This document shows, piece by piece, positions 24,651-33,815 of a DNA stretch of 64,000 nucleotides. The notes beneath the pieces are model-generated. The model made no database searches. It saw only the letters and a list, made by a program, of their open reading frames with translations, and was not told the DNA's origin. Location of the stretch: positions 1 through 64,000 of the forward strand of contig JAUMVK010000011.1 of NCBI GenBank assembly GCA_030530205.1, written 5' to 3'. Origin of the DNA: RGIG3701 sp030530205. Lineage in GTDB: Bacteria > Planctomycetota > Planctomycetia > Pirellulales > Thermoguttaceae. Each line of letters begins with the position of its first letter. Within the stretch, counting starts at the first letter, position 1. Made by a program: the position numbers and the translations under genes.

Positions 24651-26168
24651 ATGCTTAAATCCCATTTTGTGCGGCTGGCCTCTCTGGCGGTCGCGGTTCT
24701 GGCGTGCGTCTGGGCTTCCAGCGTCATGGCCGAAGTCAAAGTCACGAATGCGTTCACCGATAATGCGGTCCTTCAGCGCGGAGTTCCGGTCTGCGTCTGG
24801 GGCACGGCGGCCCCCGGTGAAAAAGTCACTGTCACGTTCCACGGAAATTCCGTCGAAGCCACCGCTTGCGAGGCGGGCTGCTGGAAAGTCCAACTCCCCG
24901 CGATGGACGGGTCTTTCGAGGGCCAGGACCTCGTCATCAAAGGCGCGGCCAATGAAATCGTTCTGAAGAACGTGGTCGTCGGCGAAGTCTGGATCTGCTC
25001 CGGTCAATCCAACATGGAAATGCCGCTGAACTCGTGGGGCCAGAGCCGCGCCCCCAAAGGCCAGCCTTTCGTTCCACGTCTGGCCTGCACGGAAGAAGAG
25101 CTGAACGGCGATTTCAGTTTCGTCCGTTTTAACCGCGAGCAGCACGAAACCTCCGCTGAAGAAAACAAAGACGTGCACTCCGCCGGCTGGCAGCTCTGCA
25201 AAGACGGCGCCCAGAAAAACTGCACGGCCTGTGGTTTCCACTTTGCCGTCGCAATTTCCAAGGTCCTGAACGTCCCGGTCGGTCTGATCGACTCGAACTG
25301 GGGCGGAAGCAACATTAATAGCTGGATCCCGGACTACGGTTGGAATCTGGTCCCCGAAACGGTCCAGCCGGGCAAAGACCTTCTGGCGAAACGCGCGGCG
25401 GACATGGCGGCGGGTCAGCCGTGCGGCTACCACCACGCTGGCGGGATGTACTACGCGATGCTCGCCCCGTGGAAGAACTACACGGTCAAGGGTGCGCTCT
25501 GGTATCAGGGCTGCTCCAATGCCGGCGAGGGCGAATTCTACTACTTCAAGCAGAAGGCGATGATCCTGGCGTGGCGCAAGATCTGGGGCGACATTCCGTT
25601 CTACTGGGTCCAGCTCGCCAACTTCATGGCCGAAGACCCGAATCCGAACGCGGCCGGTTGGGGCTTCGTCCGTAACGGCCAGACGATGTGCATGGAAGTT
25701 CCGAAGACCGGTCAGGCGGTCATCATCGAAGCCGGCGAGGCTGGCGACATTCACCCGACCGACAAATGGGACGCCGGAAACCGTCTTGCCCGCTGGGCGC
25801 TGGCCAAAGATTATGGCGTTCAGGGGATCGAGTGCTGCTCGCCGATGCTCGAGAGCGTGGCGTTTGACGGCGCGAAAGCGATCGTGAAGTTCAACCACGT
25901 CGGCGGTGGTCTGGTCGTTGCGAAGAACACCGAGCGCGAGGGGATCACGTGCGTCGAAGGCACGCCGAACTGCTTCGCGGTGGCTGGCGAGGACAAAAAC
26001 TTCCACTGGGCCGAGGCGAAAATCGTCGGTGAAGACTCCGTCGAGCTGACCTGCGCCGACGTCCCGGCTCCGAAGTACGTCCGCTTTGCGTTCCAGAACA
26101 ATCCGAAAGATTTCAACCTCTACTCCAAAGACGGCCTGCCCGCCACACCGTTCAGAACGGATAAATAA
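24651..26168 (+). CDS. Secreted sialate O-acetylesterase
   Basis: 505 aa with a signal peptide (LASLAVAVLACVWASSVMA) and AAGGAG before the ATG. SGNH/GDSL-type esterase of the sialate 9-O-acetylesterase family: block I GQSNMEMPL with nucleophile Ser120, DSNWGGSNINSWIP, and LWYQGCSNAGEGEFYY; the catalytic Asp-x-x-His follows as GDIHPTDKW. Family members usually have this length. It would remove acetyl groups from sialic acids or other sugars on host mucin, preparing them for the sialic acid operon at 42-47 kb, though it is not linked to it. Confidence 0.9.
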   Translation: MLKSHFVRLASLAVAVLACVWASSVMAEVKVTNAFTDNAVLQRGVPVCVWGTAAPGEKVTVTFHGNSVEATACEAGCWKVQLPAMDGSFEGQDLVIKGAANEIVLKNVVVGEVWICSGQSNMEMPLNSWGQSRAPKGQPFVPRLACTEEELNGDFSFVRFNREQHETSAEENKDVHSAGWQLCKDGAQKNCTACGFHFAVAISKVLNVPVGLIDSNWGGSNINSWIPDYGWNLVPETVQPGKDLLAKRAADMAAGQPCGYHHAGGMYYAMLAPWKNYTVKGALWYQGCSNAGEGEFYYFKQKAMILAWRKIWGDIPFYWVQLANFMAEDPNPNAAGWGFVRNGQTMCMEVPKTGQAVIIEAGEAGDIHPTDKWDAGNRLARWALAKDYGVQGIECCSPMLESVAFDGAKAIVKFNHVGGGLVVAKNTEREGITCVEGTPNCFAVAGEDKNFHWAEAKIVGEDSVELTCADVPAPKYVRFAFQNNPKDFNLYSKDGLPATPFRTDK

Positions 26169-26220
26169 ATACGGGGATGACGCTTCCAGCGTCGTCAGCA
26201 ATCTTGTAGGGAATTGAATG

Positions 26221-26688
26221 TTAAATGGGAGGCGCGTAATTCCGGCCACCGGCCTTCATTACCGACTCCCACTCCATCATCGTAAAGTGAAATTTACGGT
26301 GGCATAACTGCAACCGCTCGCCTAGCCCTGCACTGGCGCATGCTGCAGATCCGTCTTGCAGTATGCTTGAGTACGCGGTTATCGCCTCGAAATCGCTACA
26401 ATTCCAGCCCATCACGCTCTGCCACATCGCCTGAGTGTCTTCCGTCTCAAGAAGCCAGAACCCCTTGGTTATTTTTACCTTGTGTACCGGCTTTTCAAAA
26501 TCGTATTTATCCCCGCCCATCATAAACTCTCCCGGCGGGCACCAGCGGAAAGCGTATTCGATCCCGTCCGCCGTCAGAACGATTCGGTCCCCAACATTCG
26601 GGTCAGAAGGAAGTTCGTCGGCCCAACTACAGGATACCATAAAGACCCCCAAAAGCAAAAGGGCAAGGGCAGAAAACCGTTTTTTCAT
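26221..26688 (-). pseudogene. Truncated formylglycine-enzyme-like lipoprotein
   Basis: 155 aa. Starts like the proteins at 39250 and 59575 (lipoprotein signal with VSCSWA, then VGDRIVLTADGIEYAFRWCPPGEFMMGG and GFWLLETEDTQAMW), but it lacks the SHD1 domain and loses homology after about residue 100. The last 25 codons run through a dispersed palindromic unit (GGTAATGAAGGCCG..GGAATTACGCGCC), also present non-coding at 43518-43555. The functional core with LPTEAQWEYACRAG is gone, so it is a broken copy. Confidence 0.75.
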
Positions 26689-26794
26689 AATTCACCTCCA
26701 GGCAAATCTTTCTCATTTAATTCGGCGGGCAAGAAAAAATCAAGTGGGAGAGGTTTCGTCATCCGGCACATGGAAAGACTTTTCGAAGCCGAAT

Positions 26795-27262
26795 CTATTT
26801 TCCTTTTCGCTGGAACGTGACTTCGCCGCCGTTTGCCAACGCGGTCTTTTTAACTCCGACGAGCAAGTGCGGGGAGAAAAACGCGGACTCGGACGGCACG
26901 CCCTCGCGAGTGTACTGGACAACCAGCCCGTTTTTGCACGGCACGACCGACTCGACCGTATAGTTCCACGGCGTATTTCCCCATTCGATCCAGTAAAGGA
27001 TCACGTGGTCGTTGAAGTAATCCGGACTGATGAACTTCTGCCTGGAAAACATGACCGCCGCGGGATGAAAGAGCGCTTCGAACTGCTCGTGGGTCGTACA
27101 AATGCCGAACTTGCAGTTTTGCCCCTTTTCCGGGTGGATCGTGTTCGGGACGAAATACGATTTGAACGTTTCAAACGGGATGGCCGCGGAAGGTGCGTCC
27201 CCCAAAACGGAGGCGGTCATTCCCAAAGCGATGGCCGAGGCGATAAATTCTCTTCGATTCAT
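26795..27262 (-). CDS. Unknown secreted protein, Tat-like signal, 155 aa
   Basis: Begins MNRREFIASAIALGMTAS, a twin-arginine-type export signal. The mature part (about 125 aa) has HEQFEALFHPAAVMFSRQKFIS and ends in a beta-rich stretch. One Cys pair candidates (CKFGIC) lies at about residue 50. I do not recognise the family; the HEQFEALFHPA pattern suggests a small ligand-binding fold. Neighbours on both sides are unrelated. Confidence 0.65.
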   Translation of the reverse strand: MNRREFIASAIALGMTASVLGDAPSAAIPFETFKSYFVPNTIHPEKGQNCKFGICTTHEQFEALFHPAAVMFSRQKFISPDYFNDHVILYWIEWGNTPWNYTVESVVPCKNGLVVQYTREGVPSESAFFSPHLLVGVKKTALANGGEVTFQRKGK

Positions 27263-27432
27263 GGATCAGTCTCCTGGAGGGTAAACTTACTATTGGGTAC
27301 AAATGCATATTCAGAAAGGCAGCCTGCGACACTTTAAATCGGGAAGGCTAACAAGAGGAGCGTTGACCGTAACGGCCCAGCCAGAACGGGCTTTTTTTAT
27401 CGCCCGTCCTGATGGAGGATCATTGGCAGACA

Positions 27433-28608
27433 TTACAGGCACATACGGAAAATGGCCTCGACGTCGGTCGGGGTCAGGGTCGTGAAGGAGTCGAGCGTCC
27501 CTTTCTCGCCGCAGGCTTTTTTGGCCATGACCGCGAAGTGCGTGTCGTCGATGCCCAGGTCGGAAAGGCGGCTCTTGAGGCCAAGCGTCCCGAAAAAGAA
27601 CTCTTCAAGCGCGGCAATGGCGGCCTTTGCGCCTTCCATCAGTCCCAGCGACGGATCGACCCCCATGACCCTCTCGCCGAAGCGTTTGATGAGCGGGGCC
27701 GTCTCTTCGTTCAGCACGTACGTGAGCCAGCGCGGGGTCAGAATGGCCAGTCCGTGGCCGTGCGTAATGTCGTAGAAGGCCGAAAGTTCGTGCTCGATCG
27801 CGTGGCAGGCCGCGTCCTGGACGATACCGTCGAAGAGGAAGCCGTTCAGGGCCCAGCTCGCCGCCCACATCAGGTTGGCGCGCGCCTCGTAGTCGTTCCC
27901 GTTCTTCACGGCGACTGGGGCGAACTTGACGACGGTCGAAAGCACCTCCTCCTGGATCCGGCGGAGCATGTCCATCTCGTCCTCGCGGCTGAAGTACGCC
28001 ACGTCGAAAATGTGCGACATAATATCGACGGAGCCCGAGGCCGTCTGGTAGGGGCTGACCGTGAACGTGTTCGTCGGGTCGAGGAACGAAACGCGTGGGT
28101 GGGCGTTCGGGAAGAAGATCCCGAGCTTGTCGTTCGTCCCGACGTTGCTGATGACGCAGCCGCCGTCCATTTCGCTCCCGGTCGCGGCCAACGTGAGGAC
28201 CGTCACGATGGGCAGCGTATCCGTGACCGCCGCTTTGCCGGTCATCAGGTCCCACGAGTCGGTCCCTTCGTACTTCGCGGTGGCGGCGATCGCTTTGCAG
28301 GCGTCGATCGTGGAACCGCCGCCAACGGCCAGCAGGACGTCCACGCCTTCGCGCTTGCAGATCTCCGCGCCCTTATTGACCGTCGTGTGACGGGGATTCG
28401 GCTCCACGCCGGGAAGCTCGAAGACCGTCAGCCCGGCTGCGGCAAGCTGGGTCACCACGCGGTCGTAAAGGCCGATGCGTTTGATGGAGCCGCCTCCGTA
28501 GGCAAGCAAAACTTTCTTTCCGAAGCGTGCCACTTCCTCACCAAGGTGATGGAGCTGTTCTTTGCCGAAATAGATCTTCGTCCGATTTGCAAAGATGAAA
28601 TCGTTCAT
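27433..28608 (-). CDS. Iron-containing alcohol dehydrogenase (butanol dehydrogenase-like)
   Basis: 391 aa, family III alcohol dehydrogenase, cytoplasmic NAD(P)H-dependent. GGGS at AYGGGSIKRIG and VGGGSTIDACKAIA bind the cofactor; TLAATGSEM is the family signature; iron ligands lie in GSVDIMSHIFD (Asp, His), ACHAIEHELSAFYDITHGHGLAI (His, His). The MNDFIFANRTKIYFGKEQ start is typical of BdhA/YqhD-like enzymes. Probably reduces aldehydes during fermentation. Single gene, transcribed divergently from the ceramidase-like gene at 28848. Confidence 0.93.
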   Translation of the reverse strand: MNDFIFANRTKIYFGKEQLHHLGEEVARFGKKVLLAYGGGSIKRIGLYDRVVTQLAAAGLTVFELPGVEPNPRHTTVNKGAEICKREGVDVLLAVGGGSTIDACKAIAATAKYEGTDSWDLMTGKAAVTDTLPIVTVLTLAATGSEMDGGCVISNVGTNDKLGIFFPNAHPRVSFLDPTNTFTVSPYQTASGSVDIMSHIFDVAYFSREDEMDMLRRIQEEVLSTVVKFAPVAVKNGNDYEARANLMWAASWALNGFLFDGIVQDAACHAIEHELSAFYDITHGHGLAILTPRWLTYVLNEETAPLIKRFGERVMGVDPSLGLMEGAKAAIAALEEFFFGTLGLKSRLSDLGIDDTHFAVMAKKACGEKGTLDSFTTLTPTDVEAIFRMCL

Positions 28609-28847
28609 TGTTGTTCCCTTTCTTTTGATGTTGGCCTCATAAAATTCTCAGCGACATCCACAGTACCGGTAAATTTATTATAATTCAAGAAAAAAACTTT
28701 GTCAAGGGATCGGGGATGAGAAGTCCTCCAAAGAAATTTCGGATTCTTTTTTTGTACCCCCTTGACAGGCCAAATATTATCGATTAAACTACAATTAATA
28801 CAGTTTACCTACCCTTCCTGATTCTACCTTTTTTGAAGGTCCCGCCT

Positions 28848-30365
28848 ATGAATAGTCAGAGATTTACTGTCCCATTTCTTGTTTTGTGTTTCGTTTTGTC
28901 CTCGTGTTTCGTCTGTTCGGCCGCGGATCTGTTCGTCGGCGCAGCGAACTGCAGCATCACGCCCGACCGCCCGATCCTGCTCTCCGGCCAGTTTTACCGC
29001 CGGATCAGCAACGGGGTCCAGATCCCCATCGAGGCAAACGTCGTAGCGCTCGAAAGCCGCGAGGGAGACCAGAGCGTCGAGTCGGTCGTCATCGTGAGCA
29101 CCGACCTGGTCTATAACCATCCGAATCTTCAGAAGGCTCTGGTGCCGGAGATCGCGCGGACCGTCCCTGATTTTAACGTTTCGCAACTGGTTCTGACTTC
29201 GACCCACACGCACGCCAGCGCGGTGATGGACGACAAACAGTTCGAGATCCCGGAGGAGGGAAACGTGATGAAGCCCTCCGAGTACATCGCCTGGGTTTGT
29301 CCCATCATCGCCCAGACGGTCAAGCAGGCTTGGGATTCCCGCAAAAAGGGGAGTTTCTCGTACGGTCTTGATTTCGCCGTCATCGGGTATAACCGTCGGG
29401 CGGTCTATTCAAACGGCGCGGCTGTGATGTACGGCCACACGGACAAAGACAATTTCCGCTCTATCGAAGGGATGGAAGACCGTGACGTGAACTCGATGTT
29501 CTTCTGGGACGCGGACGGGAAATTGCTCGCCATGCTCCTGAACGTCTCGTGCCCCTCGCAGGAGGTGGAAGGGATCTCGCAGATTTCCAGCGATTACTGG
29601 GGTGTCGCGCGGAGGCTTCTCCGCAAGGATTTTGAGGACGAAAACCTTCCAATCGTCTGCTCGTGCGGTGCGGCAGGGGATCTTTCTCCGCACGTGCGTT
29701 ACGCCGCCAAAGCCGTTTCCCGAATGGACTCCCTGCGTGGTGTTACGCGGCTTCAGGAGCTTGGCCGGCGTCTGGCGGTCGCGGTCGAAAGCACCTACAA
29801 GACAGTTCAAAACGACCGTTACGACCAGCCGATCCTGCGCTACAAAACGACCTGGCTGACGCTTCCGATGCGCATCCCGACCGCGGAGGAGTACGAGCTG
29901 TGCCGCAAGGAATACGAGAACCTGCTCAAAAACGATCCGAAAAACGGGCGGATCGGCTGGAACAAGAGGATCATGAACCGTTACGAGGACCTCGCGAAAA
30001 ACCCGCATCCGACGTACGAGACACCGATCAGCGTTTTGCGTCTGGGTGACACTGTTTTCTGCACGAACCAGTTTGAGCTTTACACGGACTTCTCGATCCA
30101 GATCAAGGCGCGGTCCAAAGCGGTCCAGACGTTCGTCTCGCAGATCTCCGCCAGCGCCGGCAAACCGGACGAACAGAATCTCGTGGACGGCAAGCCGTTC
30201 CCGTGGACCTTCCCGTTGCGGGCGGGGACGTATTTACCCTCCGAGCGGGCCAAACAGGGCGGCGGCTACGGCGCGATCATCCAGTCTAACACGGTAGGTC
30301 CCGAAGGCGGACAAATCATTGTAGAGGAAACACTAAAATTAATCGAGGAAGTTTTTAACGAATGA
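28848..30365 (+). CDS. Secreted neutral/alkaline ceramidase-like protein
   Basis: 505 aa. ATG at 28848 follows AAGGT; signal peptide with LSSCFVCSAA. Resembles the N-terminal catalytic domain of neutral ceramidases: VGAANCSITP opening, IVSTD, LTSTHTHASA (the zinc-binding His pair), NRRAVYSNGA and VCSCGAAGDLSPHVR. It is shorter than true ceramidases and lacks the C-terminal Ig-like domain, as in many planctomycete relatives of unknown substrate. The C-terminal half of the protein at 33816 is a paralogue. The following oxidoreductase gene overlaps its stop region, so these form one operon running to about 36.9 kb. Confidence 0.8.
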   Translation: MNSQRFTVPFLVLCFVLSSCFVCSAADLFVGAANCSITPDRPILLSGQFYRRISNGVQIPIEANVVALESREGDQSVESVVIVSTDLVYNHPNLQKALVPEIARTVPDFNVSQLVLTSTHTHASAVMDDKQFEIPEEGNVMKPSEYIAWVCPIIAQTVKQAWDSRKKGSFSYGLDFAVIGYNRRAVYSNGAAVMYGHTDKDNFRSIEGMEDRDVNSMFFWDADGKLLAMLLNVSCPSQEVEGISQISSDYWGVARRLLRKDFEDENLPIVCSCGAAGDLSPHVRYAAKAVSRMDSLRGVTRLQELGRRLAVAVESTYKTVQNDRYDQPILRYKTTWLTLPMRIPTAEEYELCRKEYENLLKNDPKNGRIGWNKRIMNRYEDLAKNPHPTYETPISVLRLGDTVFCTNQFELYTDFSIQIKARSKAVQTFVSQISASAGKPDEQNLVDGKPFPWTFPLRAGTYLPSERAKQGGGYGAIIQSNTVGPEGGQIIVEETLKLIEEVFNE

Positions 30366-30382
30366 AGAACGAGGGAGAAACC

Positions 30383-31702
30383 ATGCTAAAACGAAGAGAT
30401 TTCTTAAAATCCGTCTCTGCGGCGGCGGTTGCGCCGCTGGTAGTTCCGGGAGCGGTTCTCGGGAAAGACGGGCAGATGAGTCCTAACGACCGGATCACTA
30501 TCGCCGTGTTCGGAGTCGGAAACCGCGGCACGCACTCGATCCGAGCCATGCGCCCCCTGCCAGACCACCAGGTCGTGGCGATCGCCGAGGCCCGGCAGGA
30601 TCGCGGCGAGGCGGGTTGCCGCCTGGTCGAGTCGATGTACGCCGACCGCATCGAGTCAGGCGAGTACAAAGGCTGCAAGCTCTACCGGGATTTCCGAGAC
30701 ATTTTGCTCCGAGACGACATCGACGCGGTCTGGGGCACGGTCTGCGACCACTGGCACGGCTGCCTGTACAGCCGGATCATCGAGTCGGGCAAAGACCTCT
30801 ACGGCGAAAAGCCGCTTACCCGCTGGGTCGGTCAGGGGGTGAAACTCAAGAAACTCGTGCGCCAGTACGGGACGATTTTCCAGGTCGGCACCCAGCAGCG
30901 CAGTGACCCGAAATTCCGCAAGGCGGCGTTCCTCGCCCGAAACGGCTACCTCGGCAAGGTGACGGAAGTCCAGGTCGCGGCCCCCGGCGGCACGGCCATC
31001 CCGAGTGTTCCGTCCTGCGACCCGCCGGAAGGGTTCGACTGGGATATGTGGTCCGGCCCAGCGCCGCTCCACCCGTTTGACCCGCGCCGCGTCGAGTGGC
31101 TCGGCCTCTACATGATCGAGGACTACTGCGCCGGCTTCATCACGAACTGGGGCGTCCATCACCTCGACATTGCGGGCTGGGGGATCCCCGAAATCTTTGA
31201 AAAACCGTTTGATCTCGAAGGAAAAGGCGTACTCCCCGATTCGGGCATGGCCGACACGTGGATCGCATGGCAAATGACCATGGCCTACGATTCGGGCCTG
31301 GTCATGCGCTTCTGCAACACCGGGAACCCGTACGAACAGGGGTGCAAATTCATCGGCGACGAGGGCTGGGTCCATGTGAACCGCCGCGGAATCAAGGCGA
31401 GTGACCCGAAACTCCTTCAAATCGAGCCGAAAGACGGCGATGACCCGCTGCACGTCAGTCCGCTCCACGGCGACCCTTACACGGCCCACACCGCCGACTT
31501 CTTCCGCAGCATGCGCTCCCGCAAAGACCCGGTCGCCCCGGTGGAGCAAGGGCATTACGCGACGACGCTCGGAAACATTTCCGACATTTGCCTGCGTCTG
31601 AACCGGAAACTTCGCTGGGACCCGCAGAACGACTGCTTCATCAACGACGACGCGGCCAACGCCATGCTGACGCGGCCCGAACGCAGCCCGTGGACGATGT
31701 GA
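30383..31702 (+). CDS. Gfo/Idh/MocA-family oxidoreductase with Tat signal
   Basis: 439 aa. ATG at 30383 has GAGGGAG six bases upstream. Twin-arginine signal KRRDFLKSVSAAAVAPLVVP, then the Rossmann fold (TIAVFGVGNRGTHSIRAM), an GEKPLTRW motif (family EKP), and the C-terminal alpha/beta domain with NWGVHHLDIAGWG. Exported members with this layout are common in Planctomycetota and oxidise or rearrange sugars with tightly bound NAD(P). Downstream of the ceramidase-like gene with overlapping ends, so likely the same transcript. Confidence 0.9.
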   Translation: MLKRRDFLKSVSAAAVAPLVVPGAVLGKDGQMSPNDRITIAVFGVGNRGTHSIRAMRPLPDHQVVAIAEARQDRGEAGCRLVESMYADRIESGEYKGCKLYRDFRDILLRDDIDAVWGTVCDHWHGCLYSRIIESGKDLYGEKPLTRWVGQGVKLKKLVRQYGTIFQVGTQQRSDPKFRKAAFLARNGYLGKVTEVQVAAPGGTAIPSVPSCDPPEGFDWDMWSGPAPLHPFDPRRVEWLGLYMIEDYCAGFITNWGVHHLDIAGWGIPEIFEKPFDLEGKGVLPDSGMADTWIAWQMTMAYDSGLVMRFCNTGNPYEQGCKFIGDEGWVHVNRRGIKASDPKLLQIEPKDGDDPLHVSPLHGDPYTAHTADFFRSMRSRKDPVAPVEQGHYATTLGNISDICLRLNRKLRWDPQNDCFINDDAANAMLTRPERSPWTM

Positions 31703-31704
31703 GA

Positions 31705-31832
31705 TCAACGAATAATGAAGAACGAATAACGAATAATGAGGAGAAAGACTTCAACCTCCCTTCGGTATTCAAACCCGCTTGAGCCGGAACTCATTCCAAT
31801 CATTATTCGCTATTCGTTATTCATTATTCATT
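31705..31832. repeat. Iterated-word inverted repeat (GAATAACGAATAATGA type)
   Basis: Left arm ACGAATAATGAAGAACGAATAACG.. and right arm ..ATTCGCTATTCGTTATTCATT, about 60 nt between. Lies in the gap between the oxidoreductase and HEAT protein genes. Confidence 0.7.
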
Positions 31833-31849
31833 TTTAGAGAGGTAAAACC

Positions 31850-33664
31850 ATGAAAAAATTAATATTCGTTTTTACGTTACTCCTTTCCGTTCCGCTTTTT
31901 GCCGCCAGTGACTGGGATACGACGGGGAAAGGGGGCTCAACTGGAGATTTAACTCCCGAACAGATCGAAGCGGCGTGGGCCGGTTTCCAGACCTGGGTCG
32001 CCGGGACTGACGCGGAAGCCGTCCGCGCGATGGACTGGATCGTCATTAATGCCACGTCCGACCCGGAACTCTGCAAGGCGACGGCCGCTCGTCTGGCCAA
32101 AATGCTGGCCGAAGAAAAGACCAGTGCGGACGCCAAAAAGTACATCTGTGCGAAACTTTACCGGATCGGCACCGACGCGGAGGTTCCGCTCGTCGCTCCT
32201 CTTTTGATGGACCCGGCGACGGTCGATGACGCGCGTTTCCTGCTCGAACGGATCCGCTCGGAAGCCGCCGTTTCCGCTCTGCGCGACGCGTTCGGAAAGC
32301 TCACCGGCCGGCCTCTGATCGGCGTGATGAACTCGCTTTCGCTCATCCAGGACGAGGCGTCTTTCGCGAAAATCGCCGAGTTGACGCAAAGCGCGGACGA
32401 CGAAGTGGCCCGGGCCGCCTGGCGCGCCGTGGGGAATTACGCTTCGGACGCCGCGGCCAAATTCCTGACCGACTCGCTCAAAGCCGCGAAGGAACCGAAT
32501 ATTCGGCTTGAATCCGCCGCGGTTCGGACGGTCGGACTCCTTGAAAAAGCGGGCAAAAACGACCAAGCCGCGGAGATCTACGCGCTTCTGGCGCAGGACT
32601 GCCGCACGAAAGCCGGCCGGCTCGCGGGGCTGAATCACGCCTTCAAGAAAGAAATGATGGCCGACTGGTACAAGTCGGAGGACCCCGTCAAGATCCGCAT
32701 TGCGACCCAGAACGACCCGAACGTCAAAGAGATCGAGTACAATATTCCGGAAACGGCGTCTTCTCTCCTCGCCAAGCTCAAGGCCAAACCGGACAATCCG
32801 GACCCGGTGATCATTTCCCAGCTCGTCGCGCTGAAGTGCTACGACTGCATCGACCCGCTGGTCCAGATCGCCCGGAACCCCGATCCGGCGGTTTACATAA
32901 TCGCGGTCGATGGTCTGCGCGGGATCTGCGACCCGGACGTGAACGACCTGCGCCGCATGGTCAAACTCTTCGTGGACCTGAAAGACCCGGAAGCGGTGGA
33001 CGCGGTTTCCCGTGCGATCGGTTTCATCGCGGCTAAAGAGAAAAATCCGGACGCTGCGGTGGATCTGGTCCTTCGTTTTCTGAACGAGGCGGAGGGAAAA
33101 GACTCCGAAGAATTCCGCGCGAAGGCACTCCCGATGCTCGGGCGTTTGGGAACCACCCGGGTTTGGGGGCTGATCCAGGACGCGCAGAAAGGCTCGCCGG
33201 CGCTTCAGGCCGCGGCCGCTCGTGCGATCTGCAACTGGCCGAACGCCGCCCACGCGGATCTTTTGTGGAAGATGGCGACCGAATCGAAAGAAGCCGCCGA
33301 CCGTCAGCAGGCCCTGCGCGCGTTCATTCGTGTGATCACGATCCCGTCGAGTGTTTCGCCGGACGTGACGCTTGAAAAACTTCAGGACGCTTTCAGGCAG
33401 GCGGAAGACCCGGCCGAGATGAAGTTCGCGGTCCAGCGTGCGGCCGCCATCCGCACGACCCGCTGCGTGGCGTGGCTTGCGTCCCTTTTGGACTGCGAGG
33501 TCACGTCTCAGGAAGCGTGCGCGAGCATCGTGGAACTGGCCCACCACCGGTTCCTCCGCCAGCCGAACAAGGCGTTCTTCGAGCCGATCCTGCTCGAAGT
33601 GGAAAAGGTCGCGAAAGACAAAAATATTCAGGTTCTGGCGGAAAAAGCCCGCATGGGCATGTAG
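31850..33664 (+). CDS. Secreted HEAT-repeat protein
   Basis: 604 aa with a signal peptide (LIFVFTLLLSVPLFAA). From about residue 40 to the end it consists of helical pairs spaced 30-40 residues, with words such as LPMLGRLGTTRVWGLIQ, AAARAICNWPNAAHADLLWKMA and AVSRAIGFIAAKEKNPDAAV, typical HEAT/PBS-type repeats. No catalytic domain. Probably a periplasmic scaffold that holds partner enzymes; its place between the oxidoreductase and the ceramidase fusion suggests it belongs with that pathway. Confidence 0.8.
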   Translation: MKKLIFVFTLLLSVPLFAASDWDTTGKGGSTGDLTPEQIEAAWAGFQTWVAGTDAEAVRAMDWIVINATSDPELCKATAARLAKMLAEEKTSADAKKYICAKLYRIGTDAEVPLVAPLLMDPATVDDARFLLERIRSEAAVSALRDAFGKLTGRPLIGVMNSLSLIQDEASFAKIAELTQSADDEVARAAWRAVGNYASDAAAKFLTDSLKAAKEPNIRLESAAVRTVGLLEKAGKNDQAAEIYALLAQDCRTKAGRLAGLNHAFKKEMMADWYKSEDPVKIRIATQNDPNVKEIEYNIPETASSLLAKLKAKPDNPDPVIISQLVALKCYDCIDPLVQIARNPDPAVYIIAVDGLRGICDPDVNDLRRMVKLFVDLKDPEAVDAVSRAIGFIAAKEKNPDAAVDLVLRFLNEAEGKDSEEFRAKALPMLGRLGTTRVWGLIQDAQKGSPALQAAAARAICNWPNAAHADLLWKMATESKEAADRQQALRAFIRVITIPSSVSPDVTLEKLQDAFRQAEDPAEMKFAVQRAAAIRTTRCVAWLASLLDCEVTSQEACASIVELAHHRFLRQPNKAFFEPILLEVEKVAKDKNIQVLAEKARMGM

Positions 33665-33674
33665 TTTCACGTAA

Positions 33675-33786
33675 GATTCGGAGGGCCGGCGTCCTCGCCG
33701 GTCAAGTTCGGCGAAAGCCGAACGAAAATAAAAATTGGGTTGAACTTCGTTCAACTTGACCGGCGAGGACGCCGGCCCTCCGAATC
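33675..33786. repeat. Long GC-rich inverted repeat (GGCCGGCGTCCTCGCCGG type)
   Basis: Arms begin GATTCGGAGGGCCGGCGTCC at 33675 and return as the exact complement ending at 33786; about 35 bp perfect, with a second inner inverted pair (GTTCGGCGAAAGCCGAAC). It can act as a terminator-like barrier and separates the HEAT gene from the fusion gene. Confidence 0.85.
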
Positions 33787-33815
33787 AAGGCCCTCCTTTT
33801 AGAATTTAAACAAAA

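Noticed and set aside
24612..26249. 545-aa minus-strand frame opposite the esterase
   Set aside because: Antisense shadow of a gene with clear signal peptide and GQSNMEMP motif; composition is Arg/Val/Phe-rich as in other shadows.
31949..33754. 601-aa minus-strand frame opposite the HEAT protein
   Set aside because: Shadow; no ribosome site, and the plus-strand protein has regular HEAT spacing and a signal peptide.
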